Of a stretch of DNA of 64,000 bases, positions 61,491 through 64,000 are shown in pieces. The notes beneath the pieces were generated by a model. That model was not told where the DNA came from. It was given only the letters and a program-made list of their open reading frames with translations, and searched no databases. Every line of letters starts with the position of its first letter. The stretch's first letter is position 1. Both the position numbers and the translations under genes were made by a program. The DNA comes from Tragulus kanchil (taxonomy: Eukaryota; Chordata; Mammalia; Artiodactyla; Tragulidae): positions 145,411,301 through 145,475,300 of the forward strand of contig JAIOJX010000025.1 of NCBI GenBank assembly GCA_022376925.1, written 5' to 3'.

Positions 61491-61745
61491 GGCTTCCCTG
61501 GTGGTCCAGTGCATAAGGACACCACCTTGCAGTGTAAGGGGTGCCAGTTCGATCCCTGGCCTGGGAAGATCCCACGTGCCGTGGCGCAGTTGGACTGATG
61601 TGTCCAGCTACCAAGCCGGAGCTCTGGAGCACATGCGCCCAGAGCCAGTACTCTGCAGCAAGAGAGGCCATTGTGATGGGAGGCCCACACAGGCCAAAGA
61701 ACAAAGATGGAAATAAGTGACAGACCAATAGAAGTGGCTTAAAAG
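61491..61745 (+). mobile_element. Young tRNA-derived SINE, 'gaccaatagaag'-tail type
   Basis: 'ggcttccctggtggtccagt', 'aaggacaccaccttgcagtg', box-B 'agttcgatccc', 'gaagatcccacgtgccgtgg', 'gatgggaggcccacacaggc', 'agaacaaagatgg', 'gacagaccaatagaagtggc'. Perfect 18-bp target-site duplication aaaaaaaaatacatcctg at 61473-61490 and 61746-61763, indicating a fairly recent insertion. It lies about 45 bases downstream of another member of the same superfamily. Confidence 0.92.
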
Positions 61746-61763
61746 AAAAAAAAATACATCCTG

Positions 61764-62105
61764 ACTCTGTCAGGTAAATCTAACCCGAAATGTACAGTTC
61801 CTTCTTCTATAGGAATAATAGTTGTTTGTTTCTGACTATTCCTGTGACCACAGTTTTTTCTGTTAATACTTAAACAATTTTTAATAGGCACAAATGATTA
61901 GCCAAAGGGGAGAATGAAAATGCTGTAAATAATTGGAAATATTTATAAATTTCTGAAAAAAAAAAATTTTGTCTTCCTCTTTTTACATTAGTATAAAGTA
62001 TAAGAATCCTAATGTACTAAACTTTCAGCTTTTGTGAATCAAGTAGCGAGCTATATTTAGAAACAAGTCAGACTCCCAACAATGAAAAATTATTTGGTTT
62101 GTACT
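61764..62105. other. Unique AT-rich stretch, possibly slowly evolving
   Basis: Single-copy with no recognised repeat. The part 61830-61960 is complex and might be constrained, but nothing in sequence alone proves it. Confidence 0.4.
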
Positions 62106-64000
62106 GAAAGTAATTAATCTTCTGGCTCCCATTTCCAAACAGATCATTTACAGGTACTGTTAGTCTAGACAGTGGATACGACTAGACAGACACATCCTTG
62201 CTCTCAAGGACAGTATATTCTTAAGGGGGTTTAGCTTAAGTGGTATTTGTTATATGCCTTCCTGAGTGACTTGGAAAAGGGGTTTTCCTTTGGAGTTTGC
62301 CCAGCATTCGAGTAAGCCCAAGGTGTGGAAAGATGGCATAATCTTATTCTTCTGGCAACAGGTACGTTATAAATAAGTTGGTTTTCAAATTGGGGTCACA
62401 TCAGGTCACTTCTGGAAACAGGAATGGTGAGTGAGCTCAGCACCTAATAGCTACCACTAATACCACATTTGGGAGATTTTGCTGCAGCAGCTGAATCAAC
62501 AGCTGGGATTCTAAAATCCCTAACTTGCACATAGGATTTAGCTTTCTCACCCACAAAATTACGGTCCTATATTTACCATCTGTGTGTCACTTGATATTTA
62601 TGAAATTATGAAAATAAGGATTTATTGGGAAAGAAATAGTTTTGAAAATAATTTAAAAGCATAAATCTGTGTTCTTGATAAGACATGGTCTATTAGACAT
62701 AACAATAGCTCGTTAACAAAGAATTGACGTTAGCTAATAAGTTTTGAAAGGAATCATTATTAATTAAAAAAAATCACTAGCTATTGAAAAGACTATCTAC
62801 CTTACCAGCAATAGCCTAATGCCTTCAAAATTGCTACAGCGTTCATCCCATGCTTTATTCTTTTTAACTATGTCAATGTCAGTGTACAAAGGAAAGAACA
62901 ATGAAAGCTAACCTTGTGCCTCCTCTGAATGTCTTTTGTTTTTGTCTTGTGTTCAGAGGGCATGTACTTTTTTGCTAGAGGGTTCGAATTGAAGGAACTG
63001 GCTGCCAAAATGCAGGTCACTTTGTCAGGGGGAGAACAGTTTGAGAAAGAAACATGATTCTACTGGGCTAATATACACACGTGAAATGCAAATCTCCTAC
63101 CACCTGTTCCCAATTGTGTCATTAGCACTCCTGTTCATAAATAAACAGCCTCTCTGTGAAAGAACCTCTAGGCATTATGCTGTGCCTTTGTTTCTGGCTT
63201 TTCCTGTGACCCCGAAAGTAATTAATCTTCTGGCTCCCATTTCCAAACAGATCATTTACAGGTACTGTTAGTCTAGACAGTGGATACGACTAGACAGACA
63301 CATCCTTGCTCTCAAGGACAGTATATTCTTAAGGGGGTTTAGCTTAAGTGGTATTTGTTATATGCCTTCCTGAGTGACTTGGAAAAGGGGTTTTCCTTTG
63401 GAGTTTGCCCAGCATTCGAGTAAGCCCAAGGTGTGGAAAGATGGCATAATCTTATTCTTCTGGCAACAGGTACGTTATAAATAAGTTGGTTTTCAAATTG
63501 GGGTCACATCAGGTCACTTCTGGAAACAGGAATGGTGAGTGAGCTCAGCACCTAATAGCTACCACTAATACCACATTTGGGAGATTTTGCTGCAGCAGCT
63601 GAATCAACAGCTGGGATTCTAAAATCCCTAACTTGCACATAGGATTTAGCTTTCTCACCCACAAAATTACGGTCCTATATTTACCATCTGTGTGTCACTT
63701 GATATTTATGAAATTATGAAAATAAGGATTTATTGGGAAAGAAATAGTTTTGAAAATAATTTAAAAGCATAAATCTGTGTTCTTGATAAGACATGGTCTA
63801 TTAGACATAACAATAGCTCGTTAACAAAGAATTGACGTTAGCTAATAAGTTTTGAAAGGAATCATTATTAATTAAAAAAAATCACTAGCTATTGAAAAGA
63901 CTATCTACCTTACCAGCAATAGCCTAATGCCTTCAAAATTGCTACAGCGTTCATCCCATGCTTTATTCTTTTTAACTATGTCAATGTCAGTGTACAAAGG
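62106..64000. repeat. Tandem direct duplication U (unit 1108 bp, second copy cut by window end)
   Basis: The sequence from 62106 recurs from 63214 with offset 1108 and no difference noticed through the last base of the window (64000 corresponds to 62892). Copy 1 runs to about 63213. The remaining 320 or so bases of copy 2 lie beyond the window. No gene or known repeat is recognised in the unit. Confidence 0.95.

Noticed and set aside
562..64000. A satellite or higher-order repeat array
   Set aside because: Units of different duplications are unrelated to one another; only length is shared, so this is not a satellite family.

Overview
The window is AT-rich mammalian nuclear DNA from a ruminant artiodactyl. 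This rests on Bov-tA tRNA-derived SINEs on both strands, a BovB/Art2-type LINE 3' end, CHR-type tRNA-Glu SINEs, an artiodactyl ERV-type LTR, and older mammalian L2, MIR, MLT1 and L1 relics. I found no credible protein-coding exon, tRNA, rRNA or CRISPR array. The longest open frames (about 60-120 codons) lie in repeats or in unconstrained AT-rich sequence. The stretch reads as intergenic or deep-intronic DNA. The species cannot be fixed. One abundant SINE type (head like GGGCTTCCCTGGTGGTCCAGTGGG) is not one I recognise as typical of cattle, so a non-bovid ruminant is possible.

The dominant feature is structural. There are 21 direct head-to-tail duplications, each with a unit of about 1.06-1.21 kb, spread through the whole window. 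They start near 562, 3600, 5399, 9415, 11190, 13734, 17448, 19506, 21888, 25178, 31830, 34649, 38075, 39950, 44036, 48239, 50260, 52974, 54961, 57480 and 62106. Copies are almost identical; most differences are homopolymer lengths, scattered substitutions, or small indels close to the inner junction. Junctions carry 0-5 bp of microhomology or about 2-31 bp of unmatched filler. None is inverted. Where neighbours overlap, a segment occurs three times. About 23 kb of the 64 kb is redundant, leaving roughly 41 kb of unique sequence. The best reading is an assembly artefact: fragments overlapping their neighbours by about 1.1 kb were concatenated instead of merged. Real tandem duplication is not excluded by sequence alone.

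Layout. 1-7.5 kb: L2 relic, CHR SINE with target-site duplications, MLT1 LTR, duplications A-C. 7.5-9.4 kb: unique AT-rich DNA with two microsatellites. 9.4-15.9 kb: duplications D-F in DNA with no recognised repeat. 15.9-27.5 kb: Bov-tA elements, an L2 relic, a young SINE, an antisense L1 relic, duplications G-J. 27.5-31.8 kb: unique DNA with a CA repeat, Bov-tA fragment and MIR. 31.8-42.1 kb: antisense ERV LTR, SINEs, a candidate conserved block, duplications K-N. 42.1-46.2 kb: Bov-tA facing a BovB 3' end, a second candidate conserved block, duplication O. 46.2-57.3 kb: duplications P-S with a short retroposed element and a young SINE. 57.3-64 kb: a SINE with an unusual cluster of three perfect hairpins, L2 relics, a Bov-tA dimer, two neighbouring SINEs, and duplications T and U; U is cut by the window end.

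No genes work together here. The content is retroelement history plus a systematic duplication pattern that should be resolved before copy number, variants or repeats from this locus are interpreted.
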